A DNA stretch of 64,000 nt from Nocardioides humilatus (GTDB taxonomy: Bacteria; Actinomycetota; Actinomycetes; Propionibacteriales; Nocardioidaceae). A program made the translations under genes and the position numbers. The stretch is from positions 682,001 through 746,000 of the forward strand of contig NZ_VUJV01000003.1 in the NCBI RefSeq assembly GCF_008373755.1. Reading direction: 5' to 3'. The notes below the pieces were generated by a model, which saw only the letters and a program-made list of their open reading frames with translations, made no database searches and was not told the origin of the DNA. Positions 9,395 through 18,858 of this stretch are shown piece after piece; position 1 is the stretch's first letter; every line of letters begins with the position of its first letter.

Positions 9395-10219
9395 TCAGCG
9401 CGGCTCCATCGCCTTCACGGTGGCCTTGGTCATCATCGCTGCCATCCGGTTGCGGCCCATCGGGAAGAAGCCGCGCGAGCCCAGCCGCACCTTCCGGTCG
9501 GGCATCCGGATCGGCCCCCGCTCCATGCTGGCGAGGGCGTCGGCGACGACGTCCTCGGCGCGTGCGGCGCCCGGCGGTGGATCGTCGACCGAGGTCGCGA
9601 GCCCGAGCCGGTGGCGCGTACGGCGCAGGGTCGGGGTGTCGGTCTCCCCGAGGACCAGACCGAGTACGTCGACCCCGTGCGGCGCGAGCTCGGCCCACAG
9701 GCCCTCGGCGAAGACCATGTCGAAGGCCTTGGTCGCGCCGTAGGTCGCCAGCTTCGGTACGCCGGCGAACCCCGCCCCCGACCCGAAGATCACGATGCCT
9801 CCGCGACCGCGGGCGACCATCGGCGCCGCGAACGCGTGGCAGAGCTGGACGAGCACCGTGCAGTTGCGGTGGATCATCGCCTCGGCGGCGGCCACCGGAC
9901 TGTCGAGGAGAGCCTGGTAGTCGGCGTCAGCACCCGCGCAGTAGACGAGGTAGCCGACCTCGAGGTCCTCGAGTGCTGCCGTCACCGCGGCAGCGGCGTC
10001 AGGCGTGGCCAGGTCGATCGCGAGCGTGCGCGTCTCGACGCCGTACTTCTCACGGATCCGCGAGGCGACCTCGTCGAGCACGCCCTGACGACGGGCGAGC
10101 AGTACGACGTCGAGGCCGCGCTCGGCGAGCGCTTCGGCGTACAACGCGCCGACGCCCTCGCTCGCTCCGGCGACCAGGGCCCACGGGCCGTACTTCTCCT
10201 GGAACGTCACGCCTCGCAT
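9395..10219 (-). CDS. Short-chain dehydrogenase/reductase (SDR)
   Basis: 274-residue NAD(P)-dependent SDR. The nucleotide-binding motif G-A-S-E-G-V-G stands in for TGxxxGxG, Y-C-A-G-A is the NAG-like motif, S in F-G-S-G-A-G, and Y-G-A-T-K is the catalytic YxxxK. The C-terminus is basic (M-G-R-N-R-M). Substrate unknown. ATG 10219 gives the normal N-terminus for the family, and the first 13 bp overlap the end of the upstream P-loop kinase gene, implying translational coupling. It faces the SBBP gene with only 3 bp between the stops. Confidence 0.87.
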   Translation of the reverse strand: MRGVTFQEKYGPWALVAGASEGVGALYAEALAERGLDVVLLARRQGVLDEVASRIREKYGVETRTLAIDLATPDAAAAVTAALEDLEVGYLVYCAGADADYQALLDSPVAAAEAMIHRNCTVLVQLCHAFAAPMVARGRGGIVIFGSGAGFAGVPKLATYGATKAFDMVFAEGLWAELAPHGVDVLGLVLGETDTPTLRRTRHRLGLATSVDDPPPGAARAEDVVADALASMERGPIRMPDRKVRLGSRGFFPMGRNRMAAMMTKATVKAMEPR

Positions 10220-10746
10220 TGTGTCGCCAGGAACCTCGCGACATCGCGCCGGGTGCGCAGCCGGTGCCACTCCGGCCCGGACGAGGACGCCTGTGTCATG
10301 GCCTCGAGGTAGCGCTCGCGGACCCGCGCGTGCGAGGTCCACGCCCACCACAAGATCGAGTCCTCTCCACGCCAGAAGCAGAGCCCTTGCCAGCTCTCCC
10401 GGTTGCCGTTCCACAGCTCCTGCCGCGTTGCGATCCGACGCACCGTTCGGCCGACGACCTGGGACATGGACCGCCACCGGGAAGCGTCGATCCAGACGAC
10501 CGTGTCAGCGCGGTTCCACACCAAGGTGCCGACCTTGCTCTGGTAGTTGCCGTCGACGACCCACGCGTCCGCTCCGGTGGCCTCGACGACCCGGGCGGCC
10601 AGCTCGTCGGCGGTCGCCTGTGTCCAGCCGGCTCCCCAGAAGAGGGCGTCGAGCTCGACGTGCGGCGCGTCGATCGCGTCGGCCAAGCGGCGGGCCAGCG
10701 TGGTCTTCCCGGCCCCCGAGCTGCCAACGACCGACACCCGTTTCAC
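10207..10746 (-). CDS. P-loop kinase of the adenylate kinase-like / FlaR-type family
   Basis: 179 residues. The Walker A motif G-S-S-G-A-G-K-T-T (about residues 8-16) is followed by H-V-E-L-D-A-L-F-W-G, W-V-V-D-G-N-Y and R-A-D-T-V-V-W-I-D, a pattern shared by small adenylate-kinase-like proteins sometimes annotated as DNA topology modulation protein FlaR. The true substrate is not known; nucleotide or small-molecule phosphorylation is inferred. The GTG start has a TAATGT element 6 nt upstream. It overlaps the SDR gene by 13 bp and is probably the first gene of a two-gene unit. Confidence 0.8.
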   Translation of the reverse strand: MKRVSVVGSSGAGKTTLARRLADAIDAPHVELDALFWGAGWTQATADELAARVVEATGADAWVVDGNYQSKVGTLVWNRADTVVWIDASRWRSMSQVVGRTVRRIATRQELWNGNRESWQGLCFWRGEDSILWWAWTSHARVRERYLEAMTQASSSGPEWHRLRTRRDVARFLATQCEA

Positions 10747-10752
10747 GGGGTC

Positions 10753-10758
10753 ACATTA
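10753..10758 (-). promoter_or_regulatory. -10-like element of the P-loop kinase gene
   Basis: TAATGT on the minus strand, 6 nt before GTG 10746; leaderless spacing and an AT-rich hexamer in a GC-rich setting. Confidence 0.45.
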
Positions 10759-10881
10759 CGGTGGGTCGGTAGCCAGCCCTGGGCCGTTCGTCCTGGCTTG
10801 TGCTGACTAGCCCGTCGATCGTGCGGTCAGTTCTGCCGAAGGACGGTCAGGTCGGTGCCGTCAGCCGCCGACCATGAACGT

Positions 10882-11946
10882 GTGAAACGTTCGACGGGCT
10901 CGGCCCTGACGGCCTGGCTCGGTGCGCTCGGAGTAGTCCTCGCGCTGTTCCTGGCGCCCAGCAGCAGCGGCGTCGCCGCGCGCAGCTCGTTGACCGTCGT
11001 CCCGGGGTCCGGTGCCTACGGCGGCCAGCAGGTCACCTGGAGCGGCAGCATCGGCGTCGGCGGGGTCCAGCAGATTCACCTGCAGCGCCGGGGCAGCCCG
11101 ACCTCGGACTGGGCCGACGTCCGGGACTCCACTTTCACGACAGAACCGGACGGGTCGTTCTCGTTCGTGTTTCCGGCGCCGGCGATGAACGGCGTCCACT
11201 TCCGCGTGGTCAGCGACGCCGGCGCGACTCCGGCGTACCTCTTCAAGACCCAGCACCAAGACGCCGACCTCACGATCAGCGAGGCCACCCCGCGCCCCTC
11301 GGACGTCGCACTGCCGCGCGGCTTCGCGGTGACCGGTGAGCGCTATCGGATCGCGGTCGACACGAAGCGAGGGGCCGCCGGCATCCTGAAACCGATCCTC
11401 GGCGGGCGGGAGATCACGCTGCTCTTCCACGGGAGTGGCACCGACGAGTGGACCGAGGTCGACAGCGCCAGGATCGGCCTGGACGGCCTCGCGAGCTTCG
11501 GTCCGTACGGACCGGGGGACTCCCCGCAGGTACCGGGCTTCTACCGAGTCGTGCTCGGCGAGTGGACCCAGGACGGCGACCAGATCGGCTGGTTCCCCTC
11601 GCTTCCGCTCTACCTGCGCGTGGTCGACCGGCCGCGACCCGTCACGAACCTGGCAGCTGCGCCGGAATCCCACCGGGTGGTGCTGACCTGGACCCTGTCG
11701 GCCGACCCTCGCCGGGCGAACATCGTCATCGCGCGTCGCGCGGGCCTGCTCGCTCCCCAGCCGACGGCGGCAGAGCCTTCGGCCATCGTGGCGACCCTCC
11801 CCGCCTCGACCGACCGCTACACCGACCTCGACATCGTCGCGAGGAAGACCTACAACTACGCGGTCTACAGCGTCACTGCCGACGGCATCTACACCGCCGC
11901 CGAGGCCCGCATCGAGACCACCACGCCGCTCCAGAGGGGGCGCTGA
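10882..11946 (+). CDS. Secreted protein with FN3-like C-terminal domain, function unknown
   Basis: About 354 residues. A signal peptide (V-K-R-S-T-G-S-A-L-T-A-W then a Leu/Val-rich core ending S-S-G-V-A-A-R) is followed by two beta-rich regions. The C-terminal approximately 100 residues (P-R-P-V-T-N-L-A-A-A-P through V-V-L-T-W-T-L, then Y-N-Y-A-V-Y-S-V-T-A-D-G) read as a fibronectin type III fold. No catalytic motif seen. GTG 10882 is preferred to GTG 10855 because it starts right before the signal peptide. The stop codon overlaps the next start (TGATG), so the two secreted proteins are translationally coupled. Confidence 0.72.
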   Translation: MKRSTGSALTAWLGALGVVLALFLAPSSSGVAARSSLTVVPGSGAYGGQQVTWSGSIGVGGVQQIHLQRRGSPTSDWADVRDSTFTTEPDGSFSFVFPAPAMNGVHFRVVSDAGATPAYLFKTQHQDADLTISEATPRPSDVALPRGFAVTGERYRIAVDTKRGAAGILKPILGGREITLLFHGSGTDEWTEVDSARIGLDGLASFGPYGPGDSPQVPGFYRVVLGEWTQDGDQIGWFPSLPLYLRVVDRPRPVTNLAAAPESHRVVLTWTLSADPRRANIVIARRAGLLAPQPTAAEPSAIVATLPASTDRYTDLDIVARKTYNYAVYSVTADGIYTAAEARIETTTPLQRGR

Positions 11947-12836
11947 TGGGACAGCGACGCCGGGGGTTGACGGGAACGACCGGGCTGATGGCGCGCATCG
12001 CCCTGGTCGCGGTCGCGCTCGGGATCGCACCGGCAGCCCTCGCGCCCGGCATCGCCGAAGCCCCGGCAAGCGCCTCGCGCGCCGCCGGCGGCGACACTGC
12101 AGCCCAGCGCTACGAGTGGGGTCGGATGATGTGGGACTTCGCGTGGGAGTTCGGCGAGTCCCTGGACAGTCCGCCGTACCGCGGCCAGGACATCACCTCG
12201 GGCCGGTGGGTCGAGCGGACCACTGGCACCGGTCGGGCAGTGAAGTACGGCGGTGGCGTCGAGTTCCACAGCGCGCTGGTCCGCAAGGGCACCGACGACC
12301 CCGACTTCGGCACCAGCACCCTGACGCTGGAGGACCAGCCGGCCAAGCGCGGACGCTGGGAGATCAAGGAGCGGTCCTACCGCTACGAGCAGAGCAAGCG
12401 CGACTACGGGTTCCTCCTCCAGCTCGTGCCGGCCGACCCGGCCGACGACGACTGCGGCGCCCACGACCTCACCATCGCCCGCCTGTCCCCCGGCGACGAC
12501 CGCGTCTCCGTCGGCGTCAACGCGGGCACGTCCACCTGGGGTCGAACCCTCTCGGGCTACCGCCAGCACGGCACGCACTACGCCTTCGCGGTCGAGGTCA
12601 CCGCTCGCCGCATCACCTGGTTCATCAACGGCCGGGCCGTCGCCTCGACCGACGCCGCCGCAGCCCTCCCCTCCGTGCCGATGACGGTACGCATGACGCT
12701 GCTCGGCCACGGGACCGCGGAGATGAACAAGTCGGTCGTGAAGATCGACTGGGTGCGCCACTACGACCTCAAGCGGGGCCTGCGCCCACCGGACGGGGCC
12801 ACCCTCGAGAAGCGCGCCCTCGACCCCAGTTGTTGA
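11946..12836 (+). CDS. Secreted GH16-like concanavalin-fold protein lacking the catalytic motif
   Basis: 296 residues with a signal peptide (cleavage near A-S-A-S-R). The body resembles the GH16 jelly roll: W-D-F-A-W-E-F, G-G-V-E-F-H-S, G-R-W-E-I-K-E-R, and near the end H-Y-A-F-A-V-E-V-T-A-R-R-I-T-W-F-I-N-G, the latter common to GH16 lectin-like folds. The position where GH16 enzymes carry ExDxxE instead reads A-D-D-D-C-G-A-H-D-L-T, so a classical glucanase activity is not supported; carbohydrate binding is more likely. The ATG overlaps the TGA of the upstream secreted protein gene. Confidence 0.68.
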   Translation: MGQRRRGLTGTTGLMARIALVAVALGIAPAALAPGIAEAPASASRAAGGDTAAQRYEWGRMMWDFAWEFGESLDSPPYRGQDITSGRWVERTTGTGRAVKYGGGVEFHSALVRKGTDDPDFGTSTLTLEDQPAKRGRWEIKERSYRYEQSKRDYGFLLQLVPADPADDDCGAHDLTIARLSPGDDRVSVGVNAGTSTWGRTLSGYRQHGTHYAFAVEVTARRITWFINGRAVASTDAAAALPSVPMTVRMTLLGHGTAEMNKSVVKIDWVRHYDLKRGLRPPDGATLEKRALDPSC

Positions 12837-12855
12837 GCGCACCGGCCGGATCGGG

Positions 12856-12861
12856 CATCGT
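12856..12861 (+). promoter_or_regulatory. -10-like element of the thioesterase gene
   Basis: CATCGT, 6 nt before ATG 12868; a weak but correctly spaced leaderless -10 candidate. Confidence 0.28.
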
Positions 12862-12867
12862 GGCCGA

Positions 12868-13608
12868 ATGTCGCACCGCCGGGAGATCCACGCGGACCCT
12901 GATCACCAGTCGATCACCGGCATGTTCGGCGGTTGGACCGCCGCGGTCGCTCTCTCGAGCGTCATCAACGCGTCGACCTCGGACGCCCGGCCCGTGTCGA
13001 TGACGATCAACTTCGTCGGGAGCATCGCTCCGGGCAGCGACGTCGAGCTCTCGCCAACGATGGTCGGCGCGACCCGGTCGATGGAGCACTGGAGCGTCGC
13101 GGCGTCGTGCGGCGGGGAGACACGCGCTGCCGCCATGATCGTCCTCGCCAACCGGCGGCCCACCGAGCCGCACGTCGAGCCGACGATGCCGTCGGTCCCG
13201 GCTCCAGAGAGCCTCGAGCGCTACTTCGCTCCCGGCCCCCAAGGTCAGCAGAGCGACATCCGCCCGACGGCGCCCGTGGCGTTCGGGAGCGGCGACACCA
13301 AGTCATCCCAATGGGTCCGGGACAGCAACGGCCGTCGGCTCGACTACCCGCAGCTCGCGTATCTGGCGGACCAGTGGGCGCCGAGGTCGTTCCTCTGGGG
13401 CACCGGGCTGCGACCGAGCGCCACCTTGACGATGTCGGTCTACTTCCTCGCGACGGAGGACGAGCTCGACGCCGTCGGCGACGACTACATCCTCAACGAG
13501 GGCATCGGCACCCGGGGCGAGCAGTCCCTCTCCGGCCAACGGGCACACCTGTGGTCGCGCAACGGCGTCCTGCTCGCGACGACCGAACAGCTCTGCTGGT
13601 ACCGATGA
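12868..13608 (+). CDS. Acyl-CoA thioesterase, TesB-like double hotdog
   Basis: 246-residue cytosolic protein with two hotdog halves. The first contains G-M-F-G-G-W-T-A-A-V and M-T-I-N-F-V-G-S-I-A-P-G. The second has L-A-Y-L-A-D-Q-W-A-P-R (the Asp-Gln of the TesB catalytic set) and ends G-Q-R-A-H-L-W-S-R-N-G-V-L-L-A-T-T-E-Q, typical of the type II thioesterase C-terminus. It hydrolyses acyl-CoA; chain-length preference unknown. It stands alone, followed within 12 bp by the ychF 3'-end relic on the other strand. Confidence 0.82.
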   Translation: MSHRREIHADPDHQSITGMFGGWTAAVALSSVINASTSDARPVSMTINFVGSIAPGSDVELSPTMVGATRSMEHWSVAASCGGETRAAAMIVLANRRPTEPHVEPTMPSVPAPESLERYFAPGPQGQQSDIRPTAPVAFGSGDTKSSQWVRDSNGRRLDYPQLAYLADQWAPRSFLWGTGLRPSATLTMSVYFLATEDELDAVGDDYILNEGIGTRGEQSLSGQRAHLWSRNGVLLATTEQLCWYR

Positions 13609-13617
13609 CGTGCGGGC

Positions 13618-13650
13618 CTAGACGTTGACGCGGAACTCGACCGCGTCCCG
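13618..13650 (-). pseudogene. Relic resembling the 3' end of ychF
   Basis: On the minus strand this stretch reads D-A-V-E-F-R-V-N-V-stop. The intact ychF C-terminus 0.5 kb away (at 14144) reads D-V-V-E-F-R-F-N-V-stop. Eight of ten codons, including the stop, match or are conservative at the protein level, and the DNA is about 80 percent identical over 30 bp. An in-frame TGA lies just upstream. The relic and the real ychF end flank the small membrane protein gene as direct repeats. It may be left over from recombination at the ychF 3' end. Confidence 0.5.
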
Positions 13651-13663
13651 TCACGGATAGGCA

Positions 13664-14101
13664 TCAGCCGTCCGCATCGCGGGTAACAGACATAGAGCCG
13701 AGAGATCGACCCAACTCCCAACGCCGCAACAAGAGCAACGCCGCGAACGCAGCAACGGTGCCGAGGTGGAGTGCGATGTCGCTGGCCACGTTCGCGAAGT
13801 AGAACAGGCCCAACGGTCGATCAGTGAACAGCCCGAGCAGGCCGCCCGACATCGAGACGATCGCCGCCCACGTGTAGGGAACGGCGTAGGCGTCCCGATG
13901 AGCAGCAACAAGGCCTGGGAGGAAGATCGCGAGGCCGGCGAGCGCATGCCACGCGTTGAAGTCGACGCCGAGGACCTGGACTGAGGTCGCCTCCTGCCCC
14001 ACCGAGAAGTCCGGATTGGCGATGAGACCAGCGATCGACCATGCCGACATCACAAGGCAGAGGAAGAACAACCATCGTCGCCAGCCGGTGATCGACGCCA
14101 T
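13664..14101 (-). CDS. Small four-helix membrane protein (DUF4383-like)
   Basis: 145 residues with four predicted transmembrane helices, the first at W-L-F-F-L-C-L-V-M-S. The loop F-N-A-W-H-A-L-A-G-L and the later F-A-N-V-A-S-D-I-A-L-H-L-G-T resemble the DUF4383 pattern (membrane His-Ala-Leu and Asp-x3-His motifs). Function unknown. The C-terminus is basic and cytoplasmic. It sits between the ychF relic and intact ychF, so it may have arrived by recombination at that site. A TAACAT element ends 5 nt before ATG 14101. Confidence 0.7.
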   Translation of the reverse strand: MASITGWRRWLFFLCLVMSAWSIAGLIANPDFSVGQEATSVQVLGVDFNAWHALAGLAIFLPGLVAAHRDAYAVPYTWAAIVSMSGGLLGLFTDRPLGLFYFANVASDIALHLGTVAAFAALLLLRRWELGRSLGSMSVTRDADG

Positions 14102-14106
14102 GCGGC

Positions 14107-14112
14107 ATGTTA
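14107..14112 (-). promoter_or_regulatory. -10-like element of the small membrane protein gene
   Basis: TAACAT on the minus strand, 5 nt before ATG 14101; good TANNNT match in a 42-bp gap after ychF. Confidence 0.4.
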
Positions 14113-14143
14113 GACAGTAGACCGCCGCGACAGCTGGCGTCTG

Positions 14144-15217
<1,074 letters not shown>

Positions 15218-15225
15218 GGGCGGGC

Positions 15226-15231
15226 AGTCTA
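15226..15231 (-). promoter_or_regulatory. -10-like element of ychF
   Basis: TAGACT on the minus strand, 8 nt before GTG 15217; strong TANNNT match. Confidence 0.45.
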
Positions 15232-15302
15232 CGAGGCAGTACGGCGTACCGCTCAATCGTGCGGCCGCCGTAAACCTCTCGCGCACTGTCGGCAGGCGCA
15301 GG

Positions 15303-15308
15303 CAGAGT
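15303..15308 (+). promoter_or_regulatory. -10-like element of the 15316 VOC gene
   Basis: CAGAGT, 7 nt before ATG 15316. This supports ATG 15316 over the in-frame GTG 15307. Confidence 0.3.
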
Positions 15309-15315
15309 GGGCGCC

Positions 15316-15723
15316 ATGGCGATGACGGTGAACAACATGACCTTCGACGCGGCCGACGCGCGCAAGCTCGCGGAGTTCTGGGCGGTGCTGATGGGGTGGG
15401 TCGTCTTCTACGACGACGACCCCGAGGTGCTGGTCGCTCCGCACTTCCCGCCGAGCGGCACATCGATGCTCTTCATCCCCGTGCCGGAGGGGAAGACGGC
15501 CAAGAACCGCCTCCATCTCGACGTCCAGCCGACCGACCGCACCCGCGACGAAGCAGTCGCCCAGGCGCTCGAGCTCGGCGCCACGCTCGTCGGCGACTTC
15601 CGCAAGGACGACGGCTCAGGCTGGGTGACGCTCGCCGACCCGGAGGGCAACGAGTTCTGCGTCGAGCGGTCCGCTGACGAGCGACCCCAACCGACCGGCG
15701 TGCGGGCACACCGCATCGGCTAG
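15316..15723 (+). CDS. VOC-family protein (single glyoxalase-like domain pair)
   Basis: 135 residues. A-R-K-L-A-E-F-W and the following strand, then M-L-F-I-P-V-P-E-G-K-T-A-K-N-R-L-H-L-D and L-A-D-P-E-G-N-E-F-C-V, are the standard motifs of small actinobacterial VOC proteins (H-L-D and D-P-E-G-N-E-F-C). The His of H-L-D and the Glu of N-E-F are candidate metal ligands. Substrate unknown. Its TAG stop overlaps the presumed -10 hexamer of xth, so the two are adjacent but probably independently started. Confidence 0.82.
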   Translation: MAMTVNNMTFDAADARKLAEFWAVLMGWVVFYDDDPEVLVAPHFPPSGTSMLFIPVPEGKTAKNRLHLDVQPTDRTRDEAVAQALELGATLVGDFRKDDGSGWVTLADPEGNEFCVERSADERPQPTGVRAHRIG

Positions 15724-15726
15724 CGT
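15721..15726 (+). promoter_or_regulatory. -10-like element of xth
   Basis: TAGCGT, 6 nt before GTG 15733. It overlaps the TAG stop of the VOC gene. Confidence 0.4.
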
Positions 15727-15732
15727 CTCCGG

Positions 15733-16503
15733 GTGCGGATCGCCACCTGGAACGTCAACTCGCTGCGCTCGCGGATCGACCGCGTCGAAGCCCTCCTCGA
15801 CCGGCACGAGATCGACGTGCTCGCCCTGCAGGAGACCAAGGCCCGCGAGGACCAGCTGCCCCTGATGGGCCTGCAGGCCCGCGGCTACGACGTCGCGGCC
15901 GTCGGCCTCAACCAGTGGAACGGCGTCGCACTCATCAGCCGGGTCGGGCTCGACGACGTCGAGGTCGGCTTCCCCGGCATGCCCGGCTGGGGCGACCCGG
16001 CCGAGCCGGAGGCTCGTGCGATCGCGGCGACGTGTGCCGGCGTACGGATCTGGAGCCTCTACGTCCCCAACGGCCGCAAGCCCGACGACCCGCACTACGC
16101 CTACAAGCTCGACTGGCTCGGCCGACTGCGCGAGGCCGCAGCGGGGTGGCAGGACACGCCGACCGCCCTGGTCGGCGACTGGAACATCTGCCCGACCGAC
16201 GACGACGTCTTCGACGTCGCCCAGTTCAAGAACTCGACGCACGTCACCCCCGCGGAGCGGGCCGCGTTTCAGGCGTTCCTCGACGACGGGTGGGCCGAGG
16301 TGACCCGCGCGCACGACCCCGGCTACACCTACTGGGACTACTACCGCCAGCGCTTCGAGCGCGACCGCGGCCTCAAGATCGACTTCGTCGTCGCTTCTCC
16401 CCCGCTGGCGTCCCGCGTCACCGGCGCGTTCGTCGACCGCGAGGAGCGTGCGGGCCAGGGTGCCTCGGACCACGCGCCGGTCGTGGTCGACCTGACGACG
16501 TGA
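15733..16503 (+). CDS. xth: Exodeoxyribonuclease III / AP endonuclease
   Basis: 256-residue EEP-fold nuclease that incises abasic sites and removes 3'-blocked ends in base-excision repair. The metal and catalytic residues are recognisable: N in T-W-N-V-N-S-L-R, E in A-L-Q-E-T-K, Y in Y-V-P-N-G, D and N in V-G-D-W-N-I, and the terminal S-D-H-A-P. R-G-L-K-I-D-F-V-V precedes the last motif. Length matches ExoIII (about 260). GTG 15733 gives M-R-I-A-T-W-N-V, the standard start. It is followed 57 bp later by the M23/BTRD1 gene with its own promoter. Confidence 0.96.
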   Translation: MRIATWNVNSLRSRIDRVEALLDRHEIDVLALQETKAREDQLPLMGLQARGYDVAAVGLNQWNGVALISRVGLDDVEVGFPGMPGWGDPAEPEARAIAATCAGVRIWSLYVPNGRKPDDPHYAYKLDWLGRLREAAAGWQDTPTALVGDWNICPTDDDVFDVAQFKNSTHVTPAERAAFQAFLDDGWAEVTRAHDPGYTYWDYYRQRFERDRGLKIDFVVASPPLASRVTGAFVDREERAGQGASDHAPVVVDLTT

Positions 16504-16547
16504 CGAACCGTAGGGATAACCCCGATTCGAATGACGGCGGTCGTCCC

Positions 16548-16553
16548 TAGCAT
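16548..16553 (+). promoter_or_regulatory. -10-like element of the M23/BTRD1 gene
   Basis: TAGCAT, 7 nt before ATG 16561; leaderless spacing. Confidence 0.45.
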
Positions 16554-16560
16554 CGGTCTC

Positions 16561-18840
16561 ATGAGACGTCCCTGGCTCCCCCTTCTCGGCCTGCTCCTCA
16601 GCTCGACGGCGGTGCTCGCCGCCACGGGCCCCGCGGAGGCAGCCGCGCCAACCAACGTCACACTCTCCGACTTCGCGCCGCAGACGTCGAGCAACGCTGT
16701 CGCGGTCGCCCGGATCGCGGCGACCAACAGCACCGGCACGCCGTCGTGGCAGTTCAACTCGACCCTCTTCCTGCACAACGGCAGCGGCGGCCAGCTCTCA
16801 CTGAACAAGGTGGTACTCAGCTATCCCTCCTCAGGCCTGAGCACCAAGACGATCACCTACTCGGGATCGGACCGCACCGTCGGCAACGGCGGCACCCTCG
16901 ACCTCGAGGCGTCCGACGGCTGGACCCGGAACTCGACGACGCTGCCCTCCACCGTCCGCTACGACGTCTACTTCGACGGCTACACCGACCCGGTCACCTT
17001 CACGAAGTCGCTGGCCTACCGCAGCAACGCGGTGCCCGGCGGCTCGTTCGTCTTCCCCGCCAAGATGTCCGACCTGGATCCCGCCCAGGGCTCGAACCAG
17101 GTCTTCGGCTACGGCACCAACCACACCGTGACCGCCTCGACGGTGAAGTTCAACAACGGCACGAGGGACCAGGCGTGGGCCTACGACATGAACGTGCGCC
17201 GGTGGACGGGAAGCACCTGGTCGGCCAACAAGATCGGCAAGACCGGCAGCGCCAACAGCGACTCGCTGACTTGGAACCTTCCGCTCTACGCCATGGGCAA
17301 CGGCTTCGTCACCTCCTGCTTCGACGGGGATCCTGACCACGCCCCCGGCCCGATCGTCGACAACCCGCCGAACTACGGCTACTACATGGGCAACCACCTC
17401 GCCATCGACTACGGCAACGGGGAAACCGTGGTGATCGCCCACAACAAGGAGGGCTCCATCCCTGCCGGCCTGTGCCCCGGCGACGAGGACCAGACCCTCC
17501 ACACCGGGCTGCACATCGCGGTCCACACCGGTCAGCTCATCGGCCGTGTGGGCAACACCGGACGGTCCAGCGGACCCCACATCCACATCCACGCCTACAA
17601 CGGCGCGGCCCAGGACTCCAACGCGGGCCGCAGCGTGCCGCTGCAGTTCCGCAACATGCGGGCCGTCGCCGCGCCGTACGTCTCCGCGGCGAACCCGGGC
17701 ACGATCGACGGCCTCGGCGGCTCGCCGACCTACGGGCAGTTCGACGGCGCGACGGTGCACGCCAACTCGCTGTTCCAGCCCAACCCGTGCGGTCTGCCGG
17801 AGTTCTACTCCGGATCCGCCGAGCTGACCTTCTCCGGGCTGACCTCGGAGTGCTACCAGGACTACTTCAACGTCGCGACCGCGGCCGGCTACCGCCCGAC
17901 GATGGTGGACGGGTTCGACGTCAGCGGTACGTCGTACTTCAACGTCACCTTCCGCTCGACGAGCGCGAGCTGGGCGGCCTTCCACGACATGGACGAGGCG
18001 GCCCTCAACAGCCAGATCACCACCCAACTGGCGGCCGGGCGCAAGATCCAGTGGCTCGACGCCTACAAGTCGGGCAGCTCGGTGCGCTACGCCGCGATCT
18101 TCGTGACCCGTCCCGGGCCGCTGCAGGACAAGTTCGTCAACCTGTCGCAGGCGCAGTTCGACACCAAGTTCAACCAGCTCGCCGCCGCCGGCTACGTGCC
18201 GATCAACATCGCGGTGCTCAACGTGAGCGGGGCGCTGCGCTACACGGGCCTGTTCGAGAAGCTGACCGCAACCGGGTGGACGGCCTACATCGAGCCGGCC
18301 AGCGCGGTCCAGAACCGGATCAACACCGAGGGCGCGGCAGGGCGCAAGCTCACCTACCTCAACGGCTTCCTCAACGGCAGCACGCCCTTCCTGGTCCAGG
18401 TCTACATCGGCGGCGTCGGCGGCACGACGACCACCTTGGTCGCCAAGACCGGCGCCGAATACCAGACGGCGTTCAACACCAACCTCGCCGCCGGCCGGCT
18501 GACGCGCTCGGAGACCGCCTACGACAACGGCTCCGGGAGCGTGCGGTACTCCTCGGTGTGGCGCAGCCCGATCGACACCTCGATCACCGCCGGCCCCAGC
18601 GGCACGGTGACCTCGACGACGGCGACCTTCAGCTTCAAGGGCAACAACCCGTTCGCCGTCTCCGCCGAGTGCGCCAACACCCTCGGGGGCGGGCTGATCC
18701 TCTACACGACCTGCAGCTCGCCCAAGACCTACACCGGGCAGTCCGCCGGCACCCACACCTTCAGGGTGCGTTCGATCGACCGCGAGGGGTTGGCCGATCC
18801 CTCGCCCGCCAGTCGATCCTGGACGATCCAAGTCTCCTAG
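16561..18840 (+). CDS. Secreted M23-type peptidase with BTRD1 repeats and Ig-like C-terminus
   Basis: 759 residues. Signal peptide (L-L-G-L-L-L-S-S-T-A-V-L, cleaved near A-E-A-A). After an N-terminal beta-rich region comes a LytM/M23-like domain: H279 and D283 in N-H-L-A-I-D fit the HxxxD zinc motif (Ala in place of Gly), and residues 340-344 H-I-H-I-H supply the HxH motif, so a zinc-endopeptidase site is plausible. Residues about 430-670 hold about five 45-50-residue repeats with A-A-G-Y-x-P or A-G-R-K-x2-x-L and R-Y-A-A-I-F, the bacterial tandem repeat BTRD1 pattern. The last 85 residues look Ig/FN3-like. Peptidoglycan or extracellular protein is the likely target. Confidence 0.78.
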   Translation: MRRPWLPLLGLLLSSTAVLAATGPAEAAAPTNVTLSDFAPQTSSNAVAVARIAATNSTGTPSWQFNSTLFLHNGSGGQLSLNKVVLSYPSSGLSTKTITYSGSDRTVGNGGTLDLEASDGWTRNSTTLPSTVRYDVYFDGYTDPVTFTKSLAYRSNAVPGGSFVFPAKMSDLDPAQGSNQVFGYGTNHTVTASTVKFNNGTRDQAWAYDMNVRRWTGSTWSANKIGKTGSANSDSLTWNLPLYAMGNGFVTSCFDGDPDHAPGPIVDNPPNYGYYMGNHLAIDYGNGETVVIAHNKEGSIPAGLCPGDEDQTLHTGLHIAVHTGQLIGRVGNTGRSSGPHIHIHAYNGAAQDSNAGRSVPLQFRNMRAVAAPYVSAANPGTIDGLGGSPTYGQFDGATVHANSLFQPNPCGLPEFYSGSAELTFSGLTSECYQDYFNVATAAGYRPTMVDGFDVSGTSYFNVTFRSTSASWAAFHDMDEAALNSQITTQLAAGRKIQWLDAYKSGSSVRYAAIFVTRPGPLQDKFVNLSQAQFDTKFNQLAAAGYVPINIAVLNVSGALRYTGLFEKLTATGWTAYIEPASAVQNRINTEGAAGRKLTYLNGFLNGSTPFLVQVYIGGVGGTTTTLVAKTGAEYQTAFNTNLAAGRLTRSETAYDNGSGSVRYSSVWRSPIDTSITAGPSGTVTSTTATFSFKGNNPFAVSAECANTLGGGLILYTTCSSPKTYTGQSAGTHTFRVRSIDREGLADPSPASRSWTIQVS

Positions 18841-18858
18841 ACCGGCGGGCCGCCGCAG

